In this document: positions 15,641 through 24,071 of the stretch, in pieces | Position numbering within the stretch: position 1 is the stretch's first letter | Layout of the letters: the number at the start of each line of letters is the position of its first letter | Source of the DNA: Salinivirgaceae bacterium | Lineage (GTDB): Bacteria > Bacteroidota > Bacteroidia > Bacteroidales > SZUA-534 | DNA length: 40,153 nt | NCBI GenBank assembly: GCA_030620515.1 | Contig: JAUXEM010000010.1 | Coordinates: 1-40,153, forward strand | Reading direction: 5' to 3' | Notes under the pieces: generated by a model | Told to the model about the DNA's origin: nothing | Seen by the model: only the letters and a program-made list of their open reading frames with translations | Databases searched by the model: none | Translations under genes and position numbers: made by a program

Positions 15641-18600
15641 TTGAACACGAACAATATATTAGCAAAATACAAACAACACTCTGCCATTAAAAGCATTGTT
15701 GATTATCACAAAACCAATAATCATGGTTTTGTGAAAGGACTGAAAGGTTCATCGCCCGCAATGATAGTAGGAGCAGTATTCGAAAACAGCAATCAATCGT
15801 TCTGCATTGTTCATAACGATAAAGAAGCTGCAGCATACTTTTACAACGATTTGCAAAATATTTTGGGCGAAAACAAAGTAGAATTTTTACCTGCATCTTA
15901 CCAACGATCTATACAATACGGAAAAGTAAATAGAAATAATATTTTACTTAGAACCGATGTGCTGAGTAAGGTGTCTACTAACCAGAACCCTGTAATAATA
16001 GTAACTTATCCTGAAGCTTTAATGGAAAAAGTTATTTCGAAAGAACAATTGGTTTCGAACACATTTACCATAAGAAAAGACGATAAACTATCGATGGAAT
16101 TTGTGGTAGAATTAATGGAAGAGTTTGAATTTGAGCGTACCGACTTTGTACATGAACCTGGACAATATTCCGTTCGTGGAGGCTTACTCGATATTTTTTC
16201 TTTTGCTGGTGAAGAACCTTTTCGTGTAGATTTTTTCGGCGATGAAATAAGCAACATTCGAATATTCGACATAGAAAATCAATTAACAAAGTCTATTCCT
16301 GATTATATTACAATTATACCCAATATTCAAGATAAAATAACGGAATCATCACGAATATCGTTAACACAGTATTTACCTGAAAATACTACATATTGGTTTT
16401 CCGATTTAGACTTTACCATAGAACGTATAAATCAGATCATAGAAAAAACCAATCCTGAAGAAAATAAAAATGAACAAAGTTATGGCGAAATAACAGACGT
16501 AGTTGAAAATGGCAATCTACTAATCAATCATATGAAAGAAAAGCATACGATTGAGTTTAAACAATCAGAACTTTTAAATAGTAGTTTTATTATAGCGTTC
16601 TCAACATCTATACAGCCAGCTCTGCGAAAGAATTTCGACTTACTAATAGATAACCTAAAAAGCCATTCTGAACAATGTTATGAAAACTACATTCTTTCTG
16701 ATAGCCCCGACCAAATTGAACGACTAAATGCTATTTTCCAAGACAAAGGTTCCGAAGTTAAATATGGAACAATTAATTTTATATTGAACGAAGGATTTAT
16801 TGACCATAATTTAAGAATTTGCTGTTATACCGATCATCAAATTTTCGAACGTTTCCATAAATTTCACATAAAAACAGGTTTTACCAAAAAGGAGTCGATA
16901 ACACTTGCCGAATTAACAAGCCTGCATCAGGGCGACTATGTGGTACACATTGACCACGGTATAGGTAAATTTGGCGGACTACATAAAGTTAATCTTAAAG
17001 GGAAGCAGCAGGAAGCTATTAAGCTAATTTATCGTGATAGCGACATACTTTTCGTAAGTATTCACTCACTGCATCGCATATCGAAATATAAGGGTAAAGA
17101 TGCCGAAGCTCCAAAAGTACATAAGCTTGGGTCTGCATTATGGAAAAATCTGAAGGCAAAAACTAAAAGTAGAGTTAAAGACATTGCAAAAGATTTAATT
17201 AAACTATATGCAGAGCGAAAAACTTTAGAAGGCTTTTCCTATTCGCCCGATTCTTTTATGAATAGGCAATTGGAGGCTTCCTTTTTTTATGAAGACACCC
17301 CCGACCAGGTTAAGGCAACCAAAATGGTTAAGCAAGACATGGAAAGCATAAATCCAATGGATAGGTTAGTGTGTGGCGATGTTGGTTTTGGTAAAACAGA
17401 AATTGCAGTTCGGGCAGCTTTTAAGGCTGTAGCCGATAATAAACAAGTAGCTATTCTAGTACCAACCACTATTTTAGCACTACAACATTTTAAAACCTTC
17501 ACGAATCGTCTAAAAGACTTTCCGTGCAGTGTAAATTACATAAGTCGTTTACGCTCGGCAAAAGACCAAACCAAAGTAAAAAAAGAACTACAAGAAGGAA
17601 CTCTTGATATAATAATTGGAACACACAAGTTAGTTAGCAAGGACATAAAGTTTAAAGATTTGGGTTTATTAATTGTAGATGAAGAGCAAAAATTTGGTGT
17701 TGCTATGAAAGAGAAGCTCAAGCAAATTAAGTCAAATGTTGATACTTTAACGCTTACTGCCACTCCTATTCCTAGAACTTTACAGTTTTCGTTGATGGGA
17801 GCTCGCGACTTATCTATTATAAATACACCCCCACCAAACAGACGTCCAATTAATACTGAGATACATTCTTTTAACGAAGAAATTATTCAAGAATCGATAA
17901 ACTATGAATTAAACCGTAATGGTCAGGTTTTCTTCATTCACAATAGGGTACAGAACATTGATGAGGTTACTGCTTTAATAACTCGCTTGTGTCCTAATGC
18001 ACGTACTATTTCTGCCCATGGACAAATGGAAGGAAGACTGCTTGAAAAAATAATGCTCGATTTTATTGAAGGTAAATACGATGTTTTAGTAGCAACAACA
18101 ATAATTGAATCAGGATTAGATATTCCCAATGCAAATACTATAATAATAAATCAGGCGCAAAATTACGGACTAAGCGATTTGCATCAGTTACGTGGACGTG
18201 TAGGTCGTTCCAATAAAAAAGCATTTTGTTATCTTCTGGCACCTCCGCCAACATCATTATCTAATGAAGCCCAAAGACGTTTAAAAGCCATTGAAGACTT
18301 TTCGGAATTGGGAAGCGGTTTCAATATATCGTTACAAGATTTAGATATTAGAGGTGCAGGCAATTTATTAGGTGGCGAACAAAGCGGTTTTATTGGTGAC
18401 CTTGGTTTCGAAGCATACCAAAAGATATTAGATGAAGCATTACTAGAGTTAAAGCAAAACGAGCTCAAAGAAATTTATAGCGAAACTACAAAACAAATAA
18501 AGAAAGTTGACATGGAAGCACTGTCAAACATAAAGTTTGTTAACGATTGCTTTATAGATACCGATTTAGAACTGCTTTTTCCTGATAACTATATTGAAAG

Positions 18601-18991
18601 TATTACTGAAAGAATTAACCTATATCGTAAACTTGATGCAATTGAAAGTGAAGAAGCCTTAGAGGAGTTTAAAACACAAATTCATGATCGATTTGGTCCA
18701 TTACCAAATCAAACCATAGAACTAACTGAAGTTGTGAAATTAAGATGGCTGGCGGTTAAATTAGGTATGGAGCGCTTGCATCTTAAAAATAATAAAATGA
18801 TGGCATATTTTGTATCAGACCAAACTTCATTATTCTACCAATCACCATTGTTTCAGCAGATTCTAGAAAACGTACAAAAGCTTTCAAACAAGTGTCAAAT
18901 GCAAGAAAAAAACAATAAACTAATTCTATCTTTTCCAGAAATTAAAACTGTAAACAAAGCTTATACTCAGCTAACAAAGCTTATAGTTTAA
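15641..18991 (+). CDS. mfd: Transcription-repair coupling factor Mfd
   Basis: The 1116-aa protein has the full Mfd domain order. The N-terminal UvrB-like region includes VRGGLLDIFSF near residues 178-188. The RNA-polymerase-interacting domain starts about 430 (GDYVVHIDHGIGKFGG). The RecG-like translocase has Walker A GDVGFGKTE at about 579-587, Walker B DEEQ near 680, TATPIPRTLQFS, and the motif VI region QLRGRVGRS. A C-terminal TRCF domain follows. Mfd removes stalled RNA polymerase and recruits UvrA to lesions. The start is TTG: the next in-frame ATG is 40 codons in, inside conserved sequence, and a promoter box lies just upstream. Confidence 0.96.
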   Translation: MNTNNILAKYKQHSAIKSIVDYHKTNNHGFVKGLKGSSPAMIVGAVFENSNQSFCIVHNDKEAAAYFYNDLQNILGENKVEFLPASYQRSIQYGKVNRNNILLRTDVLSKVSTNQNPVIIVTYPEALMEKVISKEQLVSNTFTIRKDDKLSMEFVVELMEEFEFERTDFVHEPGQYSVRGGLLDIFSFAGEEPFRVDFFGDEISNIRIFDIENQLTKSIPDYITIIPNIQDKITESSRISLTQYLPENTTYWFSDLDFTIERINQIIEKTNPEENKNEQSYGEITDVVENGNLLINHMKEKHTIEFKQSELLNSSFIIAFSTSIQPALRKNFDLLIDNLKSHSEQCYENYILSDSPDQIERLNAIFQDKGSEVKYGTINFILNEGFIDHNLRICCYTDHQIFERFHKFHIKTGFTKKESITLAELTSLHQGDYVVHIDHGIGKFGGLHKVNLKGKQQEAIKLIYRDSDILFVSIHSLHRISKYKGKDAEAPKVHKLGSALWKNLKAKTKSRVKDIAKDLIKLYAERKTLEGFSYSPDSFMNRQLEASFFYEDTPDQVKATKMVKQDMESINPMDRLVCGDVGFGKTEIAVRAAFKAVADNKQVAILVPTTILALQHFKTFTNRLKDFPCSVNYISRLRSAKDQTKVKKELQEGTLDIIIGTHKLVSKDIKFKDLGLLIVDEEQKFGVAMKEKLKQIKSNVDTLTLTATPIPRTLQFSLMGARDLSIINTPPPNRRPINTEIHSFNEEIIQESINYELNRNGQVFFIHNRVQNIDEVTALITRLCPNARTISAHGQMEGRLLEKIMLDFIEGKYDVLVATTIIESGLDIPNANTIIINQAQNYGLSDLHQLRGRVGRSNKKAFCYLLAPPPTSLSNEAQRRLKAIEDFSELGSGFNISLQDLDIRGAGNLLGGEQSGFIGDLGFEAYQKILDEALLELKQNELKEIYSETTKQIKKVDMEALSNIKFVNDCFIDTDLELLFPDNYIESITERINLYRKLDAIESEEALEEFKTQIHDRFGPLPNQTIELTEVVKLRWLAVKLGMERLHLKNNKMMAYFVSDQTSLFYQSPLFQQILENVQKLSNKCQMQEKNNKLILSFPEIKTVNKAYTQLTKLIV

Positions 18992-19004
18992 ATGTAACTA
19001 CTTC

Positions 19005-19221
19005 TACTTTACGAAGTTAAAGCAAGTTGCAAATCAGCCTGTAAGGCTGAAATAATTAGCACGGAACAAGGCTCTGTGGAATTACAATATACAACACCAG
19101 CATCTGAAAGGGTGCTACTGCCCTTTCAGATGCTGGTAACCTTTCTACATTAATAGCATAGGGCGTTGCCCTATGTTAATGAATGCGCTCTTTCAGAGCT
19201 ATTTGCAACTTCGTAAAATAG
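19005..19221. repeat. Five-hairpin palindromic element enclosed by inverted repeats
   Basis: Outer arms are CTACTTTACGAAGTT plus GCAAAT (19005-19034, with a 10-base internal duplication) and its complement at 19201-19221. Between them are packed hairpins. CAGCCT/AGGCTG is at 19035-19049 and CACGGA/TCTGTG at 19060-19078. A perfect 17-bp stem pairs 19096-19112 with 19121-19137. CATAGGGC/GCCCTATG is at 19157-19175, extended by TTAA arms. GCTCT/AGAGC is at 19187-19199. I see no ORF. It fills the mfd-19313 gap and resembles dispersed multi-hairpin (REP-like) repeats in Bacteroidota. Mobility by a transposase in trans is inference. Confidence 0.7.
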
Positions 19222-19285
19222 AACTACACAGTTTTTCTAAATAAGACGATAACCTTAAAAAAAACTATTAATCACAATTTTTTAT

Positions 19286-19293
19286 TACATTTG
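19286..19293 (+). promoter_or_regulatory. -7 promoter box before the interrupted ORF and coaX
   Basis: TACATTTG matches TAnnTTTG, 19 bases before the ATG at 19313. It is the only good box ahead of coaX and may drive the whole envelope operon. Confidence 0.5.
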
Positions 19294-19312
19294 CTGCCAT
19301 AAGAAAGCGAAC

Positions 19313-19855
19313 ATGAATAATCAAGGTTTATTTATTGAGCCAAATAATATTATCGAATTATTTACTTTCGATTTAACCACTTTTTTTTTCGAAGAAGATT
19401 TTGAAGAAGTTGATTGTCATGAAGAAAAGGGAGTATTAATGGTGGAATACCAAAAACAACTTCCTTGGGTTGAATTAAAACTTTTTGATCGGGTTATATT
19501 TCGAGTTTTTAATGATAAAGACAACATAGTCGGCAGTAGTCATATAAATGTAAAATTTCCTATTAATACATAATTATTAAATCAAGAGTTACTTGCAGAA
19601 TTAACCAATACATTATTTAGTATATATGGCTGGGATGATAGCAGTAATGGAGAATGGTGTTTTAATGATAAAATGCAATTTAAAAAGAATAAATTTGAAC
19701 GGATTTGGACACTTGGAGAAGGAAGATATATTTACACAATAAAACTTACTCAAAATGAATTAAATGAAGTTGTGTTGAATATTTTATTTTTCAATCATCT
19801 GTTAAAACTAATTAATCAATCAATAAGCTTTTCTGCCAATGAATTTGGTGCTTGA
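19313..19855 (+). pseudogene. 180-codon ORF broken by one in-frame TAA stop
   Basis: The frame from the ATG at 19313 gives 86 aa and stops at TAA 19571-19573. The same frame then stays open for 94 more codons to a TGA at 19855, with protein-like content on both sides (before: LPWVELKLFDRVIFRVFN; after: GEWCFNDKMQF and GEGRYIYTIKL). A promoter box precedes it, and its 3' end overlaps coaX by 17 bases, as in coupled genes. The simplest reading is a recent nonsense change in a small protein of unknown family. Two separate short proteins (19313-19573 and 19673-19855) or a sequencing error are alternatives. Confidence 0.6.
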
Positions 19856-20558
19856 TATAGGCAACACTCAATATAAACTAAGTATTTTTAAATTTAATGA
19901 GATGGTGCATCATCAATATCTTGATGACTTAAAACCCACCTTGTTAAAAGAAATACTTAGTGAATATTCTATTGAAAAAGCCATTTATAGCGATACTCGT
20001 GGAGTATCTCATGATAGTATTCAAAAGCACATTCCAAAAATACCATTAATAGAACTTACGTATAAAACAAAAATACCTATACAATTAAATTACAAAACCC
20101 CCAAAACATTAGGTAAAGATAGAATTGCCGCAGCAGTAGGAGCCACTGCAATATTTCCAAACACACCAGTTTTAATAATCGATATTGGAACTGCCATAAC
20201 TATCGACTTTATATCCGACAAACAAATATATGAAGGTGGAACAATTTCACCAGGACAAGAACTTCGCTTTAAGGCATTGCATAATTTTACAGGAAAACTT
20301 CCTTTATTGGAACCTACAAACAAACCTAATTTAACAGGTAATACAACTAAAACAGCAATGCAGTTTGGCGTACAAAATGGAATATTATTTGAAATAAACG
20401 AGTATATTTCTCGTTATAAGAATCAATATCCTAATTTAAAGACAATAATTACAGGAGGAGATGCATATTTATTTGATACAAAAATAAAATATGCCATATT
20501 TGCGAAACCATTTTTGGTTCCTATTGGACTTAATACCATAATATATTATAATGAATAG
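19839..20558 (+). CDS. coaX: Type III pantothenate kinase
   Basis: The 239-aa protein belongs to the ASKHA-fold CoaX family. It begins MNLVLDIGNTQYKL with the phosphate-loop Asp at residue 6. The pantothenate-binding region KTLGKDRIAAAVGA follows near 88-101, then VLIIDIGTAITIDFI near 111-125 and GGTISPG near 132-138. It catalyses the first step of coenzyme A synthesis, is insensitive to CoA feedback and needs a monovalent cation. Its start overlaps the end of the interrupted ORF, and its end overlaps the next gene by 8 bases. Confidence 0.95.
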   Translation: MNLVLDIGNTQYKLSIFKFNEMVHHQYLDDLKPTLLKEILSEYSIEKAIYSDTRGVSHDSIQKHIPKIPLIELTYKTKIPIQLNYKTPKTLGKDRIAAAVGATAIFPNTPVLIIDIGTAITIDFISDKQIYEGGTISPGQELRFKALHNFTGKLPLLEPTNKPNLTGNTTKTAMQFGVQNGILFEINEYISRYKNQYPNLKTIITGGDAYLFDTKIKYAIFAKPFLVPIGLNTIIYYNE

Positions 20559-21852
20559 AAAAAACAACATAATATTATTAACTGCTTTGCTTTTAACAAC
20601 ATTGTTTGCAAGTGCACAAGTTGGATCACCGTATTCTCAATATGGTGTTGGTGACTTAAACCGAGTAGGATTTGGACAATCGCAATCAATGGGAGGCATT
20701 GGCATCGGATTAAGAACAAGCCAACATATTAATGTTTTAAACCCAGCTGCATATAGCGCTTTAGACAGTAATGCGGTAATATACGAGTTAGGGTTAAGCG
20801 GTGGTTTTAATACAGTAGAAACCACAGATGCTAGTGATTTTAAAACCGATGCTAATATAGATTATTTTGCACTTGGCTTTAGAGCAGCTCGCCGTTGGCA
20901 CACTGGATTGGGTGTATTGAAAATGTCATCAATTGATTATTTACTTAAAGAAAATATATCCAACGATTATAATGGATCGGTAGAAACTTACTATTATGGT
21001 GATGGTGGAACATATAAATTGTTTTGGACAAACTCCTTTGCTGTTACAAAGGATTTTTCTTTAGGCCTTAGTTTAAATTATAATTTTGGCGCAATAAATC
21101 GTGTTAGAACCATAGTTTTTCATGATGACAGATCTGCTGACAATACAAAATATGAAGAAAATACTAACTTATATGGTTTAACATTTGATTATGGAGCACA
21201 ATATACCATACCATTAAAAAATAGTTGGGACTTAACATTAGGTGCAACTTATTCTAATAAAATGAAAGTGAATAAAAAATCCAATGTTTTAGCTGGAACA
21301 ATTTACAATCAATCAAATGGTGAAATTATACTTGAAGATGTAGTAGGTGCTATAATAATTGACACATTGAGTTCAATGACAAGGGAAGATGAGAAAAGTA
21401 AAATCACTTTACCTCAAAAAATAGGAGCTGGATTTACTCTAACAAAAAAAAATATGCTAATTGTAGGAGCTGATATAAAATTCCAAAACTGGAGTAATCT
21501 TAAATTAGATAGCTTTGATAAGGACTTGGATGATCAATTATCTATACACGCAGGAATGGAATACACTCCCGATTACAAAAGCATGACAAGTTACTTAAAA
21601 AGAACGCATTACAGACTTGGGGGTCATTTTAACCAGTCACATATAACTATAAATGATCAACGAATTAATGATTATGGCATAAGTTTTGGGGTAGGTTTAC
21701 CATTAAGGAGGACCAACACCTCATTTAATGTCAGCTTTGAATTAGGACAAAGAGGAACAACCGAGAAATATTTAGTAAAAGAAACATACGGGATTGTTAG
21801 TTTAAACTTATCTTTGTCAGACATTTGGTTTATAAAACGTAAATATAATTAA
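20551..21852 (+). CDS. Outer-membrane beta-barrel protein (FadL/OmpP1-like)
   Basis: The 433-aa protein starts with a signal peptide (residues 1-22, ending FASAQ). It is followed by SPYSQYGVGDLNRVGFGQSQ and SMGGIGIGLR, a phrase common to Bacteroidota outer-membrane proteins of the FadL-like group. The rest is alternating amphipathic strands with aromatic residues, and the chain ends on a strand near LSLSDIWFIKRKYN. It probably forms an outer-membrane channel, with substrate unknown. The ATG overlaps coaX by 8 bases and the stop is 3 bases before the next gene, so it is in the operon. Confidence 0.8.
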   Translation: MNRKNNIILLTALLLTTLFASAQVGSPYSQYGVGDLNRVGFGQSQSMGGIGIGLRTSQHINVLNPAAYSALDSNAVIYELGLSGGFNTVETTDASDFKTDANIDYFALGFRAARRWHTGLGVLKMSSIDYLLKENISNDYNGSVETYYYGDGGTYKLFWTNSFAVTKDFSLGLSLNYNFGAINRVRTIVFHDDRSADNTKYEENTNLYGLTFDYGAQYTIPLKNSWDLTLGATYSNKMKVNKKSNVLAGTIYNQSNGEIILEDVVGAIIIDTLSSMTREDEKSKITLPQKIGAGFTLTKKNMLIVGADIKFQNWSNLKLDSFDKDLDDQLSIHAGMEYTPDYKSMTSYLKRTHYRLGGHFNQSHITINDQRINDYGISFGVGLPLRRTNTSFNVSFELGQRGTTEKYLVKETYGIVSLNLSLSDIWFIKRKYN

Positions 21853-21855
21853 AAT

Positions 21856-23235
21856 ATGAAGTCTACTTTTTTACAAACTACAGCACTAATTTTTTTCTTT
21901 GCGGTTTTAACTGCGAGTAGTGCATTTGGGCAAGCCAAACCCTACGAAAACCCAAAATATGGGAAAGACAGTGCATCTAGAATGGAGTGTTTAAAAAATA
22001 TTTCTCTTTACTCGGAGTTTTACAAACAAAAAAACTATCCAGATGCAGTTATTCCATGGAGAAAAGTTTACAATAACTGTCCAAAAGCAAGTAAGAATAC
22101 TTACCTGAGAGGTGCTACAATCTATAAAAATTTGATAGCAAAGCAAAAAAATGCAGAAGCTAAAAAGTCATTAATAGATACGCTAATGATGATTTATGAT
22201 AAGCGTATTGAGTTTTACGGATCTGAAGGTACTGTTTTAGGATATAAAGGGGTTGATCTTTATAGCTACTACAAAGATGAAAAAGCTTTGGAGGTTTACG
22301 AAATATTGAAAAAAGCATGTGAACTTGGTGCAAAAAAAACAAAATCGGCTGTAGTTTCAACATTTATGCAAGCTACGGTTGCTGTATATAAAGCTGAGCA
22401 AATTGAACCAACTGAAGTTATTACAGCATACACTCTTTCTATGAGTACATTAGAAGCTGCTGTTGGATATAACAAATCTCGTCTTGACGGTAAAGGAGGG
22501 AAAAACGCTGCAAAAGAATTAGAAAAGATTGTAACCTCCCAAGCCAATGTTGATGCTTTATTCTCGGAAAGTGGGGCTGCTGATTGCGATGCACTTGCAA
22601 GTATTTTCGCACCTAAATACGATGAAAATGCCAATAATGTAGATTGGCTTAAAAAAGTAACCAAACTACTTAACAGATACGATTGTACAGATAAAGAGAT
22701 ATTTGCAAAATCTGCAGAACAACTAAATAAATTAGAACCTTCTGCTGAAGCTGCACATAACCTTGCACGTCTTTTCCTTAAAAAAGCAGATTATGCAAAA
22801 GCAGAAAGCTATTACGAAGAAGCCACTAAACTACAAGAAGATAGTGTAACCAGAGCTTTATATTTTTACGAATGGTCAACATTAGCCATGGCACAAGTTA
22901 ACTATCCAAAAGTTCGCAAATTATCTAAACAAGCCTTAAAATATAATCCTAAAGATGGTAGACCATATTTGATGATAGGTCGTGCTTATGCAGCATCAAA
23001 AGGAATTGGTAAAGAAACGGTAGAACATAATGCTGTTTTTTGGATTGCTGTTGATAAATTTGCTAAAGCTAAAAGAGTTGATAGTTCAATAGCTGCTCAA
23101 GCAAATGAACTTATTTCAACTTACAAAAAATACTATCCTGGTTTCGAAGAATGGTTTATGGCTATTGGAACTAAAGAAGGAGATAAATATGTTGTTGGTG
23201 GGTGGATTAATGAAACAACTAAAGTAAGATTCTAG
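21856..23235 (+). CDS. Exported tetratricopeptide-repeat protein
   Basis: The 459-aa protein has a signal peptide (residues 1-26, ending SAFGQ). An N-terminal helical region contains NYPDAVIPWRKVYNNCPKAS near 56-75. Clear TPR units are near 290-330 (AHNLARLFLKKADYAKAESY) and 335-390 (YFYEWSTLAMAQVNYPKVRK, then PKDGRPYLMIGRAYAASKGI). The mix of helical pairs suggests a periplasmic scaffold. It lies between the outer-membrane protein and lptC with gaps of 3 and 14 bases, so it probably works in envelope assembly; that is inference from the operon. Confidence 0.82.
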   Translation: MKSTFLQTTALIFFFAVLTASSAFGQAKPYENPKYGKDSASRMECLKNISLYSEFYKQKNYPDAVIPWRKVYNNCPKASKNTYLRGATIYKNLIAKQKNAEAKKSLIDTLMMIYDKRIEFYGSEGTVLGYKGVDLYSYYKDEKALEVYEILKKACELGAKKTKSAVVSTFMQATVAVYKAEQIEPTEVITAYTLSMSTLEAAVGYNKSRLDGKGGKNAAKELEKIVTSQANVDALFSESGAADCDALASIFAPKYDENANNVDWLKKVTKLLNRYDCTDKEIFAKSAEQLNKLEPSAEAAHNLARLFLKKADYAKAESYYEEATKLQEDSVTRALYFYEWSTLAMAQVNYPKVRKLSKQALKYNPKDGRPYLMIGRAYAASKGIGKETVEHNAVFWIAVDKFAKAKRVDSSIAAQANELISTYKKYYPGFEEWFMAIGTKEGDKYVVGGWINETTKVRF

Positions 23236-23249
23236 TTCGTTAAACTATA

Positions 23250-23828
23250 ATGAAGTTATCGATACAACATATTATTAAATTAATATATAAAACCCCTATA
23301 ATTATAGGGGTTTTAGTTTTTATTGCTAGTTGCGAAAACGACATTAAAGAAGTGCAGGAACTTACTGCAAAGCAAGATTCTGCAATTGTATCGGCTAAAG
23401 ATATTGAAATGAAATATACCATAAATGGAAAATTGCAAGTTCTTATGACAGCTCCTATACTAAATAGGTATATTGAAGAAGACGGTAAATCATATACTGA
23501 TTTTCCAAAAGGAATGAACCTTATTTTTTATGATGAATTTGGAAACATTTCCTCAACACTAAAGTCAAACTATTCTATTTATTGGCAATCGGATGGAATT
23601 TGGGAAGCAAAATATGATGTAGAGGCAGTGAACGAAAAAGGGGAAAAATTAAATACCGAATACTTAATTTGGCATCAAGAAACTGAAAAGATATCTTCCG
23701 ATAAATTTGTAACAATGACCACAACTGATGGCATTATTTATGGAGATGGCTTTGTATCGAACCAAGATTTCTCGAGCTGGGAACTTATAAATGGACGTGG
23801 CATTATAAATGTTAGTGATTATGAGTAA
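23250..23828 (+). CDS. lptC: LptC, LPS export periplasmic bridge protein
   Basis: The 192-aa protein has a hydrophobic N-terminus (residues 9-28) ending LVFIASCEN, which is a lipobox, so it is probably a lipoprotein rather than a membrane-anchored LptC. The remainder is a single beta-jellyroll-like domain. Typical LptC phrases follow: AKDIEMKYTINGKLQVLMTA, YTDFPKGMNLIFYDEFGNIS and GIIYGDGFVSNQDFSSWEL. LptC passes lipopolysaccharide from the LptBFG transporter to LptA. A perfect 26-bp palindrome sits in the signal-peptide codons (listed separately). The end overlaps the next small gene. Confidence 0.88.
   Translation: MKLSIQHIIKLIYKTPIIIGVLVFIASCENDIKEVQELTAKQDSAIVSAKDIEMKYTINGKLQVLMTAPILNRYIEEDGKSYTDFPKGMNLIFYDEFGNISSTLKSNYSIYWQSDGIWEAKYDVEAVNEKGEKLNTEYLIWHQETEKISSDKFVTMTTTDGIIYGDGFVSNQDFSSWELINGRGIINVSDYE
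23289..23314 (+). repeat. Perfect 26-bp palindrome inside the lptC signal-peptide codons
   Basis: AAAACCCCTATAA (23289-23301) is followed directly by its complement TTATAGGGGTTTT (23302-23314), and then AGTTTTT. The RNA can form an 11-bp stem with a 4-base loop just after the start codon. Because it has a T-rich tail it looks like an intrinsic terminator placed within coding sequence; it could instead slow ribosomes at the membrane-targeting step. Confidence 0.7.
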
Positions 23829-24015
23829 GGTATCGAAACAATTAAAAATAGTTCTCGAATATATTTGGTTGACTACTGCTATTATGGCTATAGGAATAGC
23901 CACTTATGAAACTTACCAAACAGGGTTTAAAAGTGCTGTCCCATTTTATGCTTTCTTTTTTCTCGCACTATTTTTCTATACTTCACGGCGCAAAGAACGT
24001 TTAAAAAATAATTAG
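23821..24015 (+). CDS. Small two-helix membrane protein after lptC
   Basis: Starting at the ATG at 23821 (64 aa; an ATG at 23809 would add 4 residues), the start overlaps the lptC stop as ATGAGTAA. This suggests coupled translation. The protein has two short hydrophobic helices (about residues 9-28 and 35-54) and a basic tail (SRRKERLKNN). I recognise no family. Its fixed position between lptC and the CNNM protein suggests a role in the envelope operon, but that is inference. Confidence 0.65.
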   Translation: MSKVSKQLKIVLEYIWLTTAIMAIGIATYETYQTGFKSAVPFYAFFFLALFFYTSRRKERLKNN

Positions 24016-24071
24016 ATTCTATGGATATCTGTTCATATACATTTTATGATTTATTTATACTTTAGCACCAC

